Below are positions 10,863 to 22,914 of a stretch of DNA of 64,000 bases, piece by piece; the stretch's first letter is position 1; each line of letters starts with the position of its first letter. Source of the DNA: Rotaria sp. Silwood1 (Eukaryota > Rotifera > Eurotatoria > Philodinida > Philodinidae); contig CAJNOP010000090.1 in NCBI GenBank assembly GCA_905250075.1, positions 434,001-498,000 of the forward strand, given 5' to 3'. Position numbers and translations under genes: made by a program. The notes below the pieces were generated by a model that was given only the letters and a program-made list of their open reading frames with translations, searched no databases and was not told the origin of the DNA.

Positions 10863-13800
10863 ATCTATGAATAATATGTGTTTTTCTTTTTAGTTGATGA
10901 GGGCAGCTGTTGTCTAAGATGAAACGAATCAATTTTGCTTTATATAACTTGTGCTTTTTTTTCTTTTCCGTTTTTTCTTTATTTAGTCTCCGATAACACG
11001 TATACAATATTAATAATAAAATAGAAATAGGAAAATAAAAAAAACCACTTTCTTTTCTTTTCATATCTCTCATCTTGTTTTTTCTATCGAGGTTAGTTTG
11101 AGAATGGTAAGACTATTGAAAAGAAAAAGTAAATAATTATATATGCTAGTTACCGTTGTATGGTGGAAAAATCTTCTCTTCACTCGTTTATACATCTGAA
11201 TGAAAATTTTTGTTCCTTTTTTTTCTTTACTATCTACACAATTAAATTAAATCAAAGCAGCAATATTCCATCTGTCATGAACAAGTACAAAATTAAATTA
11301 ATTATTCTATCAAAGCAAGGCTTCTTATTGCTTTAGAAATGTTTCATTTCCTTACGAATTGATCGTTCAACCGAAAAATAAACTCATCATGCGAACAAAT
11401 TCAGTAAAAATTTAATCATGCTTATTAACCATTAGCATCATAAACAACATTTTCCTATCGAATTAACGAGAAAAGAATGGAACATTGAAATGCAAAAAAA
11501 GAGACGACTATAAGGTTTTGACTAGAGAACGACATATATATATAGGCTTGTTGGAAAAGACTTTTTCTAGATAACAATGCGCATATTATCAGGTTCTACT
11601 GCGTATCATTGACATGCTTAACGGTAACGTCACCTATCAGATTCTCAACGTTAACCAGTAGAACCTGATAATACGTATATCGTTTCATAGAAGAAACCTT
11701 TTTCTACAAATCTATATATAATCATTTCTTATTCAGAAATCATCGAAAATCTTACGATCATCTTTTATTAACTTAAATACAGTATAATATGAATATGACT
11801 TATCTACATAAGAATCTTATAATGGTAATCACTAGTGAAATGAAATGTTCAAATTTACTAATAAATTGATGAGGAGATTTTTGACAAATCTATCAGATAA
11901 ATTTTTGAAGAAAAAAAATTAGAAATGAGCGTGTTATCTTTTAACAGCTGATGTATATGACAAAATGACATCAATATAGAATTCAATTATTTGATATACT
12001 TCATACTGTGCTCTTCTATTTGTACATATTTAGAATCATTTATTTTACTTCCTAGCTTTTGAAAAATTTCTGAATACAATCAAATCAACAAATAATCCGA
12101 AATCGGTGTTAGCTCGTTTCGTCGAGCAATCGATATCTCTTTATTTTAAAGAAAACATCATATATATATATATAAATGTCCTTCACGTACATATATTCAA
12201 TAACAAAGAGAAGAAAAGAAAAGATTACATAACAAACAAAGAGAAGAAAGAAAACGAAAGCATCGAGGGGTATAGTGAACCAGTATCACCGTTAACAATC
12301 GGAAACAAGTCTTGCAACTAAATACACTAGAGAACAACAGATATATAAATATCTAGTCAGACGTTTTATAACCGATTTAGAATACAATCGCTTATGTGAA
12401 TTTTATGTATTCTGAAAAATTTGATTTCCATAACCTTCGATTCCACATTGAATGATTTATAATCATAATCAGTAATAAACCAATACAAATGATGCTGTAG
12501 TATATTTTGGTGAAACACGATCTAAAAAGGAGTGTTAAAGTAACTTACGATACAAAAGTAACTGCCAAAATCTCGAAACAAGTTCTTCGCGTATGAAATT
12601 CAAAAAACATAGGAAAAATTTTTTTTGGGTTTAACTGTAAAGATTTTAGAAAAAAAAGAGGGAATTTCGTTCAATAACTGTAAGCTAAGACTTAGGTCAG
12701 ATGATCTATTTTTTCAAATAAATGAACGGACTCTCAAGCTTCGAGTATCAAAACTTAATTTATCATACAACATAAAGAGTGATAAAAATACTTCGTACTG
12801 TCTATAATTGTATCAAGTTATAGACATGACAGACGTTGTTGACATACGATCAAAGACTGTATATCGATAACGTCTCGTTAAAATATATGAACTACTTGCT
12901 TATTTCAATTCTGAAGGACTAAGTAAGGGAATGGTACAAAAATGCGTTCCAAAACAGATGGAATCAAATAATCACTATATGATTGGCCAGAGTATATACA
13001 TTGTGATTCACATTTTAATCGCACAGGTATTGAACTAACAGCTTTTATTTATTTAAGTATTTATAAATGTATAAGGGATTCACAATCCTTTCCGTGAAAA
13101 CAAAAAATAATCATTATCAGTTCCCTGTGGTTTATTTTCGTACAAAAACATTCATTTTGTTTAAATTTTATAATAAATCATTATAAACTAAAATAAATAG
13201 TATTTGTTATCATATAAATATCTAAATAAATAAATAAAAATATACTACTGAATCATTTCTATTGTTTTATTAATGTTTATCATTCTCCAACTAAAAAAAA
13301 ACTATTTTGATTATATGAAACTTATATTAAGTTGTTTAAATAAAATGACTTGAGTTCATTAATTAAATTCATTACACAATTTCATTATCAAATCTCTAAA
13401 TATTAATTTGAATGAAGATAGGATTTAAATTATAATTGAGTGGATATACTTAATTGTGACTATTACACTATTTATTTCAGTTAATGATATTTAATAAAAT
13501 GTTGATCTTATATTAAATATTATATTTTATATTTTATTTTTGAAAGCCTTGAACGAAATGACTGTTTTCGTAGGAATATAAACCATACAAAACTGATGAT
13601 GACCATTTTTCCGATAAAAGAAAAGCAAAAATTCTTTATGTATATAAATACTTAAAAAAATTGTTACAACTACTCGCGCATCCTTTTTTTTTTGTTGTCT
13701 TGTATTTGTCTATAGCTTTGCCGTCATCGATAGTAAAAGTAACTTTAATAATTTTTTCAACTGATCAGTAATTCAAGTTTGAATATTATATTTCAGAACA

Positions 13801-16800
13801 GATGAAAGTCATTTACTGTTCAGATCGTTACTATTAGTTTTTGTTTTGCTGTCAAAAAAGAAACCAACACTTCTCATTAGAAGTTATCGGCTGTTTTCCA
13901 TTTCTTTTCTTATCTTTTGTTTAGCCTCAGTAAATAGTCATAAATATTTTTTAAAACATTACAATATAGGTCTTCTTCTGCCCATAATCATACTTCGTGT
14001 TTCACATGAATACGTAACTTTAACTGCTTCATTCTCCAATATTGTTTCCTTCAAAGATTTCCTATTGTTCTTGCAGACCGTTTTCTGTAAAACCATCTTG
14101 TACAGCTGACACTTAGAAATTTTTCAGAAAGTTGTTCTATCAGAATATTTACTTTTTTCTATCAAACGATGCACAAAAAGATTTAGAACTTGTAAAGAAA
14201 ATATTAAGAACATTTTCGTGAATGCAAAAGCAATGCATTCTCTTCTTCGCTGCTTGTCGAGACTTCTCAGTCAGAAAATTCGGAACATTTTTGACAAACT
14301 AGATTGCGACTCAAAGGATCACAATGAGCTGAAATTTTTAATTTTCTCTCCAAGGAAGTAGGTCCAGTCATGGTGAAAATTTTTAACAATATTTGACACT
14401 ATTTAGGTGTCAACTTGTTTCAGCTTATTTTTCTATACGCTGTTGAGAAAGAAAACCAATGAAACAATATGTTTATAAACCAAAAAGATTGAAGATAGAA
14501 CCATTGTTCTCTGCAAACGTTGATGTAGAAAAAAATCATGAAATATAAAAAAACTATCTTTTCTCGATATTTGGGATACTTTTTTTACATGTATAGATTG
14601 TTGACCATCATTCTTGCAAAGGCATTAACAGAACATATTATTCACTCACATACAAAATTTTTGTGATGAAAATACTTATCATTGATCAGTTGTTAGACTA
14701 AAGAGCTCTAGAACACATTTTTTTCTTAGAAGTCTTAAAAATCGATATTTTGGCTGGATCTGAATAATAATGAAGACATGTAGTTTATATGATGTACGTT
14801 ACAGAACACTAGAACATCTTTCTGAAGACATAAATCGAAAGGATTAAATTAATTGATATCTTCAATAAAGAGTTTGTGGTATCGTTGGCCGTTGTCTTCA
14901 ATGAATTGTTGTAAATATTTTTCTCTCGCTGTCATTTGACGATTATCTATTGTGAACTATCAATTATTTTAACGTGAGTTTATACAACCGACATTTTTCT
15001 CCTCGTCGTCAGCATCTATAAGTTGACTAGTCGGAGATCAGGAAAGAGAGACTAGTATCTCATTGATGGAGAGAAAGTGGAAAAAGGTGATGTGGGAGTA
15101 CGAAACAAAATAATCGACAGAAAATATACTTGCACGAGTGCAAGAGATGAAAAATAGATATGTGTTAATTAACATAAGCTCCTGAAATGGGATACTTTCA
15201 CGGGGCTACTAACATTAGCTGATTGGAATATGGCTTATCTTCCGTTTACGCTTGGTTATTCATCGTATTTCTCCGTTTAATTTTACAATCCTTATGTTTT
15301 TTTTTGTATGGTATTGACTAATTAATGAACAAGATAAAATCGAACTATGCATTCAGAAACTGGTTCTGTCGCACTATCAACCATTTTCACGAAAAAAAAT
15401 GTCAACAAGTGAAGGCAAAGTTTGGATAAAAAACCGGTTGTTCTACTGGATATGATCTTTCCCATGCAGTTTCCCCTCACATTAATTTAAAAGATTTTAA
15501 TAAGAGTGTTTTTGACATGAAGGTATGAAAATACTAACAGCTAAGAAATGAACGAAACGTTGTGTTCTGAAGTTGGTGATAGAACATACTGCACTCAAGG
15601 AACACGAGCGGTGTTTTGGATCAAAAACAGTTAGCAGTATATAATAATTTTCGATCATTTTGAAGCGAAGGAGTATGTTTCCTTTGCTTAATTGAAAGTG
15701 CTTTCATCTTGCTCAGTACGATGTTTATCTTATTGTTCATTAGAAAAACCGAACTATAGAGAGCAATAACGTAACCAAAGAAATATTTTAAAGTGAAGGT
15801 TAACGGCTCAGTCAGATACCGAACTTACGGTGGGAGGGAGCTAAGCATATTAAGGACAGAGTTCCATGGTGTTCAACACTTTCTAGGATAAATCTATTCC
15901 CTGTAGTCACATCATTCATCATGGGAAGCAGCAAGTAATATCCACGCTATAGGGAAGAAGATAGTATGGTAGATAATCACATTTTCTGGTTTTGTCAAAA
16001 ATAGTAAGAAAGATTTGTCTTGAAGATAAAGAAGCGTTCTCTTCGAGCTATAGATCTAACCAATTCCTCTTTTTATTTAACTCAAAGAACGATAAATGTA
16101 TTACGAACAAACAAACAAACAATCGAAGCAGCTAAAAAAGACGATAGTTTTCTTCGTTAGGTAATCAAAATTCAAAGAGTCTTGAACATAAATTTTTCAC
16201 ATAGATTTATGCAAACTTGCACACAAATGACCTTGTGTCTCGAAGTACCGAATCGGTGCTTGTTTAACTTGCAATACATTGGTTTTACTCTTTACTGAAT
16301 ATGGTAGCACTCCTTATCTCTTCTAGGACTCGATTCAAACCAACCAGATAGATATTCAATCAATTTTGAAACACTTGGTTCTCGATCTATTGGACTGAAA
16401 CTTCAGAATAGGCATAAAAAAAATTAGTCCGTATATAACACATCTAACAAATACAAAGCCTTGTTTATGCAGATCAAACAGAACTCAAGTTTTCCGAACA
16501 ATATTCTTCGTTAGACTCTGTATTCAGGAAATTTTTCCTTGTAAACTGAAAGATGCAATGAATAATTATAGACGTAATTTCTTTTACGCATGTAAGTTTG
16601 CAAATTCACTCTTTTTTATTAACATGACTTCTAGATACAATCTGACATCGTTGTCAAGCACGTTCATCAGCCAGCTGCTCCATCCAGCTAGTTAGTAAAT
16701 AGAAATTTATTTTGTAAAATATAGCTGTACATGACTTTGTTGCCTCAATGACTATTTGAAGAGATAATAGTAAGTTAAAGAAAAAGAGAAGAAAGAAAAT

Positions 16801-16866
16801 GAGAAATGTTACCTTGATAAATACTTTCAGTCACTTGCTGAGATTTCATTTAGATTTCAAAAAATC
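10863..16866. other. 6-kb gene-poor region
   Basis: No convincing gene. It contains the hairpin element at 11534-11722 (listed separately). ORFs at 10837-11073, 12106-12321, 12625-12807 and 13846-14109 are short and of low complexity; the last has hydrophobic stretches but no family match. A less AT-rich patch at about 15780-15960 has no open frame and could not be assigned. Confidence 0.45.
11534..11722. repeat. Imperfect palindrome (fold-back or MITE-like hairpin)
   Basis: TATTATCAGGTTCTACTG at 11584-11601 is repeated exactly in inverted orientation at 11656-11673 with a 54-bp loop. Weaker pairing continues outward to TATATATAGG on the left and a matching segment ending near 11722 on the right, including the GAAAAAG/CTTTTTC blocks. 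It has no coding capacity. It could be a small non-autonomous element or a source of hairpin RNA. Confidence 0.6.
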
Positions 16867-17889
16867 ATGTCGTCATCTTCAACATCATCAAATATGATTG
16901 TTTGGCTGAATGATATAAACCTACAGTTGAATCGTTATTTTCCATTGCCATTTCTCATACTCGGTACAATTGGTGTGATTTTAAATATTATAATATTTAC
17001 TCGTCGAAGTCTTTTTATTAATTCATGTACACATTATCTGTTAGGAAATACAATCGCTAACTTCGTTGTACTCTATTGGGTTGTCATAACACGAATTCTC
17101 TCCGATGGCTATAAAATTGATCCGAGCACTACATCGGATACATTTTGTAAAGTGCGATATTTTTTTACATATGTTCCACGAACACTTTCAACATGGTGTA
17201 TCTTATTGGCCTGTGCTGATCGGTGGGCATCGAGCATAAAAGTACAGCGACGCTTTAACAGTGTGTCATTCGCTCGTATAGTCATTGTAATAACCACCAT
17301 CATATGTATCATGTCATATTCTCATGTGCTGATTTACTTCGGTGTTAATAAAAGTTCTAATTCAACGTCATGCTACGCACTACCAGGACCCTATCGTATC
17401 TTTTCCGATCTTCAATACCTTGTTTTTTATGCCTTGGGCCCACCTGTAATTATGTTGGCTTTTGGTTTAGCTACTCTTCGCAATCTTCAACGGATTCACC
17501 GCCAAGTATTACCGAATGGCGTACAATTGACAAAAAGTATTGTACGACGCGATAGTCAATTGTTGGTAATGCTTTTCATGCAAGTGGCTTTGATTATCGT
17601 CTGTACAGTTCCATTTGCCGGTCAAAAGTTGTATGATACATTTACGCTAAATGTGAAAAAATCTTCCCTACGAATCGCACAAGACAATTTAAGTGCAGCA
17701 GTTGTCCGTATCTTATCTTATGGTTCTCATGCATTTGGCTTTTTTATGTACACTCTTTCGGCGCGCATCTTCCGAATGGAATTACTCAAAACAATGAATA
17801 ACGTATATCGCCGATTCATAGATCTACATCTGAATGTAGCAATGACAGGAAATCTTGTTTTGACACACATGCATACTGTTGAGACGTAA
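16867..17889 (+). CDS. Rhodopsin-like 7TM G-protein-coupled receptor
   Basis: A 340-aa single-exon gene with seven hydrophobic segments at about residues 25-46, 57-77, 97-118, 137-157, 181-205, 230-250 and 276-297. Class A landmarks are present: Asn40 in TM1 (GVILN), Cys94 before TM3 and Cys169 in the second extracellular loop (a likely disulfide), and DRW at 118-120 in place of DRY. The TM7 NPxxY motif is not recognisable; the segment reads SHAFGFFMYTLSARIFRMEL. The N-terminus is short and serine-rich without a signal peptide, as is common in peptide receptors. Intronless FMRFamide-receptor-like genes of this build are common in lophotrochozoans. The ligand cannot be predicted. Confidence 0.85.
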   Translation: MSSSSTSSNMIVWLNDINLQLNRYFPLPFLILGTIGVILNIIIFTRRSLFINSCTHYLLGNTIANFVVLYWVVITRILSDGYKIDPSTTSDTFCKVRYFFTYVPRTLSTWCILLACADRWASSIKVQRRFNSVSFARIVIVITTIICIMSYSHVLIYFGVNKSSNSTSCYALPGPYRIFSDLQYLVFYALGPPVIMLAFGLATLRNLQRIHRQVLPNGVQLTKSIVRRDSQLLVMLFMQVALIIVCTVPFAGQKLYDTFTLNVKKSSLRIAQDNLSAAVVRILSYGSHAFGFFMYTLSARIFRMELLKTMNNVYRRFIDLHLNVAMTGNLVLTHMHTVET

Positions 17890-20800
17890 ACATTCATTAG
17901 CGGAATAGACAAACTGAATGAATAAACTATGTTTAATTTGATGTCTTGTAAAATAAATAGCTTGCAAATTGCTATCATCATTCGAAATAGATGTATCTTC
18001 TGCCTGACTTCGAATTTATGTGAACAAAGAAAGTCGGTTACGTTGAGCTTTTGCATAAAAGTATCGATAGATTGGTCATATCTATGAGAAAAGTGCTATA
18101 TCAACAGATGGAGCGGATCAGACAGCCTGGCCTGCTTCTGACTTTCCATTGCGAGCGTCGAGTCGAATGAAAACAACTGACCAACTGTGCCAATGCTTTT
18201 AAATAGTTTTCCCTTAGTTTCAGAAGGTTTTATCCTAACGTGAAATCTTGTTTGATGAATTCAACGATGCTGATATTTCTGAGAAATATCTATTGACTAG
18301 AATATGATAGTGGAGTATTATTTGACTCATGAAGAGGACAACCAATGAAAAGGTGACTATTGATGATGACTATGAACAACGAAACCTGTTACTGTTGTGG
18401 TACTCTATGCATCATCATTGGTATTTAGCAAATGTATGTAAATAAACATCTATAATACCTATTGTCGGAACTGAATTGTAGCTACGACGTTAAACAAATG
18501 ACTTGCAGCCGTCTCGATTGGTCTTGTTTGCACCTAATATTTCTCAATAAATACGTATCTCATCTTCGATAAACCAACTGTTGAACATCATTATTCGATG
18601 ATCATATTGCATGACATTTATTTTATTTTTTCAGTTTTCTTTAACATCATGTTCCATTTTTACAATTTCTAACGAATCATTTTCATGTAGATATTTATCC
18701 AATTTTAACTCTTTCATCTTCATTTGCTATTTTTGCATTCTAATTCATTTTCACTAACCTTCCAACTTTTTTTTGTTTTTAATATTTACTCAACTAATCT
18801 CAATCACTGTCTCAAATACTTTGTTTTACAAGTCTTGATGAATTAAAGAGTGAAACTCAAACGATTCGGATGAAAAATATTTTAAGTTCTTCGGCGTGCT
18901 AGAATAATGAAAAAAATGCAGAGTGAGATTCATGTTTTTCTTGAGACAGAATATTCTATCAATTACACTGCACTAAATTACTGCTTTCACCAGTATTGAG
19001 TATCTTAATTTTTTTGTCACCAAAAATAAGACATCATTAATATCCATCTTTTTTTCAACCACTTTATGGATTACTACTGAACATTCAATTTTTTTGCAAA
19101 GTTGTAATATGACGGCAATTGTTGTTGTAATTAAGTTTTAGTTTAATACATTGACATGTATATAATAGAATTTGTTTTTTGAAGATTTGGTTTTCACAGT
19201 AACATAAATCATAGACCTTCTTTTCAATTTATCGCATATTGAAACGATGAAACTTTTTGATGGCAAAAGGATTAAACTAATCAAACATTGTAGTGTTAGG
19301 TTTTGAACAATCCTCAATAAACAACTAACAATCGTTGAATCAGCAGCAATACCTGAACTACTCAAAATATTAATGCATTTGAATGTTTTCCTTTGGATGA
19401 TCAAAAGTATCATTTGTTGAAAAGATGTTTACATTATTCGAAAGAAAGAAAATCTCGTTTTTTATTAACAGGATGAATGATGAATAATACGAATCTGATC
19501 ATATATCTATCTTTCATAGATTCGTATGAATTACATATATCATTTGAACATCAATTACTTTGAATTTATCACGTACTAAAGCAGATCCTCTGAAACTATT
19601 AACTTTTACAAAGTACATCAATTACGGTTTTGTGTTTTGATTCCTCTTTCTCGTTTTTTTCCCTGTTTCTATATACAGATTCATACTTCGGTTCTCTTTC
19701 TTGCATCAAAATACATACATCATTTTAGAATCTTCACTAAATGGATATAGATCGATGGAAAGTAACTTGTGCAATTTTGAAGAATAGCACGTTTACTTTC
19801 TTTTTAAAAATGCCTACTATGAACTGAAAAAGCAAAGAGAAAACATTGAGATAGAGACAGAATAGCTATAATTAACATAGTAAATGACGTCGGATAAACG
19901 TAAAAAGAAGATAGAAGAAAAAGGGAAAGAAAAGGTACTGATGACTATAGATATTTATTCATGGAAAGAGAACGTATTGATTGCTACGGGAGAAACGCGA
20001 ACGAAAGTTCGATATTACCGAACATAGAGGTGTTAGCCGCCGATTTTTCGCCGCCGCCGCCGAAGAGGGAGTTCCGGCGAGGAATTTTTCGCCGCCGCCG
20101 CCGTCGATCGAATTAGAATCTCTAGTTCAAACTTCTTCCTTTTCTGAATAATCAATTAGGCGAGAGAAGAAAAGGTATGAAACATATAAATAGTTGCGTT
20201 CGCATTGCACATTCAGTGACACAACTGACATTCTTGTTAACATTGTATTATATCTGGCAGGTGAAGAAAAACTGATTATTCTGCTAGAATGACGCACTGT
20301 GTTCGAGATGTTTACATCAAGCTCCGCTCTTTCAAGACCGGTCACTCTCTTGCATGGTCATACGTCGGTCAACTGACATCATTAAAAATGAAAGAAGCGA
20401 TCGATAACAATACTATTTATTGCAAAATTTGCTTTGACAAACAAGTAGATTGAAATGATACTACTATTGTTTCCGCTTCTAGCATACGCTATTGTTATTT
20501 TTCAACTTATTGTACCTTAAAATATTGAAAGTCTTGATTTGATGAAAATAAACTGACGTATAGTGAAAAATCTTTTTAGAAAAGGAGATCCACGTTGAAG
20601 GAGATATATAATGTTATATTTCTGTGAGAACGGAACGTGTAATGTTTGTTTCAGTAGTAGCGAACCACGAATAAACAGAAACGATGCACGAACAATTTCA
20701 CCGCCGCCGCTGACAACAGTTTCCTCGGCGGACTTGACGCGCCGCCGCCGCCGGTATTTTGAAACTTTTCCGCCGCCGCCGCCGGAAAAGGGATCGGCTA

Positions 20801-21140
20801 ACACCTCTAACCGAACAGCTACCTTAGGACAAAAATACACAAGAGACATAGTTCTCATCATTGTTGACGTATATTGTCGATTGCTAAATAATTCGATAAT
20901 CGAATGTTTGTGAGTTATCAGCGAACGATAACAAAGAAATTTGGCGTATTTGTAGAATATTGTGTTGTTTTCAAAATAGCATATCACATATTAGATAATG
21001 AGATGAGAAAGAAAAAAAATTCTTTTCCACATTATTGATCACATATTATCTATAAATATATATTCAATCCTAACATATTTCACTTTACTCGTTACTCAAA
21101 TCATTATTGCTTCAATCAAACACAATAGTTAACAGTGAAT
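17890..21140. other. Intergenic region with one inverted-repeat element
   Basis: No gene is supported. It includes the TA-flanked element at 20027-20807. A TATAAATA box at 21051-21058 and a pyrimidine-rich stretch lie upstream of the hydrophobin-like ATG. ORFs at 19138-19413, 20127-20345 and 20611-20913 are chance frames or parts of the CCG repeats. Confidence 0.5.
20027..20807. mobile_element. 781-bp non-autonomous inverted-repeat element with CCG blocks
   Basis: The ends are exact 13-bp inverted repeats: GAGGTGTTAGCCG at 20027-20039 and CGGCTAACACCTC at 20795-20807. TA directly abuts each end, as expected for a TA target duplication. Just inside both ends are GC-rich blocks of CCG repeats (about 20037-20106 and 20699-20784) that stand out sharply in this AT-rich DNA. 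The CCG blocks run in the same direction on the plus strand at both ends, so they are not part of the inverted repeat. ACCGAACA also flanks both sides a few bases out. No transposase is encoded. Confidence 0.75.
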
Positions 21141-21730
21141 ATGCGTCTTTTGTTTACTTGCGTTTTTGCTACTGACGCATCTCCAAATAAGAGAAAACTT
21201 GATATCCATCCGATGTTTCATCTTCATGAACGAGAGCGTCGTGAAACAACCTCTTCATCCATGTGTCAAACCGAATCTATTCTGTGCTGCGACAGCGTTC
21301 AAAACTCTGGTAAACCTTTTTTTGCATTGCTAGTGATCAGAGCGTCTTGTTTTTGAAAACGATCGTGCTTCATGTTGATTTCAATGATTTTGATTTTAAG
21401 ACGATGCTGCGGTAGTGAATCTCCTGAGAGTTTTCGGAATTGTTTTCTCAAGTGATGTTGTTCCTGTTGGTATGTGTTGTTCTTTTCTTTTATCAATGAC
21501 ACAAATGAAAGATTCTGCGATCAATTCTAGGTGTCACCTGCGCACCTATTAGTGTAATTGGTCTCGGTTCTGGTAGTAGTTGTTCAGGTAATTCCGTTTG
21601 TTACGCGGTGAGTTGTTCGAATGAGTCTTTCTTGCTTGATTATTTTTCACCAATGTCACGCTTTCTCTTGTAGGGAAATAATTTTGGGTTCATCGCAATC
21701 AACTGCACAACTATCGATATTTCACTGTAA
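21141..21730 (+). CDS. Hydrophobin-like protein (fungal class I pattern), four exons
   Basis: Exons 21141-21309, 21416-21469, 21531-21607 and 21674-21730 join in frame through GT-AG introns of 106, 61 and 66 bp to give 118 aa, the usual hydrophobin length. Cysteines fall at 42, 49, 50, 78, 92, 98 and 111. The spacing C-x6-CC-x27-C-x13-C-x5-C-Y-x11-C fits the class I consensus, with Tyr99 where the seventh cysteine belongs. Family-typical text surrounds them: CCDSVQNS, SSDVVPVGVTCAPISVIGLG and NNFGFIAINC. Hydrophobins are secreted fungal proteins that assemble into amphipathic films. The N-terminus MRLLFTCVFATDAS is only a weak secretion signal and may be degraded. Codon choice is less AT-rich than in nearby animal genes. 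Introns and animal neighbours argue for horizontal transfer rather than a stray fungal read. Expression is unknown; it may be decaying. Confidence 0.72.
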
Positions 21731-22914
21731 AACAAATCAATGTCGCCTAATCATCAAGAACAAAAAGATATTTAACTTTTATTTATTGCTTTAGCTTTTT
21801 TAATACTTTCGTTTATCGATCTCTCTTTCTATTTATATATATATATCTCAATACTAATTAAAAACTTAAGATTTCTTTTTCTCTTGATCAGTGTGACATT
21901 TCAATTTTTGACAATTTGTGTAACGGACAACATTGCTAAGTGATGTTTGGACGATGGCTATATGCCAGTTTTCTTCGATTACATTTTTAACGCATCTTTT
22001 TATTGAATTTTTCTTTGTATAAGAGGTTCAAGCAATCCTGTTTACGTCCAAAAAATATAAATTATATAATGATTTAATGAAATCCTGTGAGCCAAAAACA
22101 TACATTGTGTTTGCACGACTAGTGGAACTTTTCAGCTCATTTTATTGCACAATATTTCAAGAGATAATTCATATGGAGATCTGTTCATTTACTTCTCACA
22201 GTCAAAGCAGCGACTTTGCGCATAGTATGGCATAATACAAGTGAATAGTGCATCTGATTGCAAATGATTATTTTTTCACGTGAATAGACATATAAACATT
22301 TTCTTTATCTTTTCATAACTGCCCTAAAAAGAAAGTGTCGTTGGGTAGGTGTGGGTGTTTGTTTCATCCACACTTATACTCCGTTTGAAAAGAATTTTTC
22401 GAATTACTGCAATTCTAAAAACACTCATGTACTCCACTGACTTACATTAAGAAATTTTCTCTTTGTAAACGCATTGAATACAGTTTGAACTGTATACATA
22501 TAAATTTGATGTAAATGATTTCATTGTAATGGTCCAACTATTGTTGAAATGGCATCTACCAATCTTTTTTTTTGGATTTCTTATGATAGAAAGTAAAATC
22601 GTTCATCAGCGAACAATGATCACAGTGAAGAACAAACATTTATTATTTGAAGAAGGAAAATTTTTTTTTCATATAACACATCACAGAACGCGAATTAATT
22701 TGTAAATTTCAATGTTTGTTCATAAAGAAAAAAGCAATATGTGATTAATACAGATTAGTAATAGTAAATAAAGTGAGAAAAAAAGCAGAAATTTTTACAA
22801 CTTGACAAATATCATAAAAGTTGGATACTTGTTTAAATGGACTGATTGCAGTAAACTGTTCTTCTTTTGTAAAGCAGAAAATTAACCCATTCAATAATCT
22901 TCATATTTCATCTA
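21731..22914. other. Intergenic region between the hydrophobin-like and TMEM165 genes
   Basis: Non-coding AT-rich sequence. GGGTAGGTGTGGGTGTTTG at about 22344-22362, followed by TCCACACTTATAC, is another G-rich patch with a nearby C-rich partner. It contains the 3' flank of the TMEM165 gene. Confidence 0.5.

Noticed and set aside
10837..11073. ORF overlapping the carbonic anhydrase start, with one hydrophobic segment
   Set aside because: It is in a different frame from the enzyme and lysine-rich; probably 5' flank.
13846..14109. 87-codon hydrophobic ORF
   Set aside because: No ATG at the frame opening, no membrane-protein family signature, and surrounding sequence full of stops. A receptor remnant could not be shown.
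20517..20987. ORFs with Pro, Arg or Gly runs on both strands around the CCG blocks
   Set aside because: The runs are translations of CCG repeats inside a TA-flanked element; no domain is present.
21141..21730. Hydrophobin-like gene as fungal contamination
   Set aside because: It lies within one continuous sequence with animal genes on both sides and the same AT-rich intergenic DNA. Misassembly cannot be fully excluded without reads.
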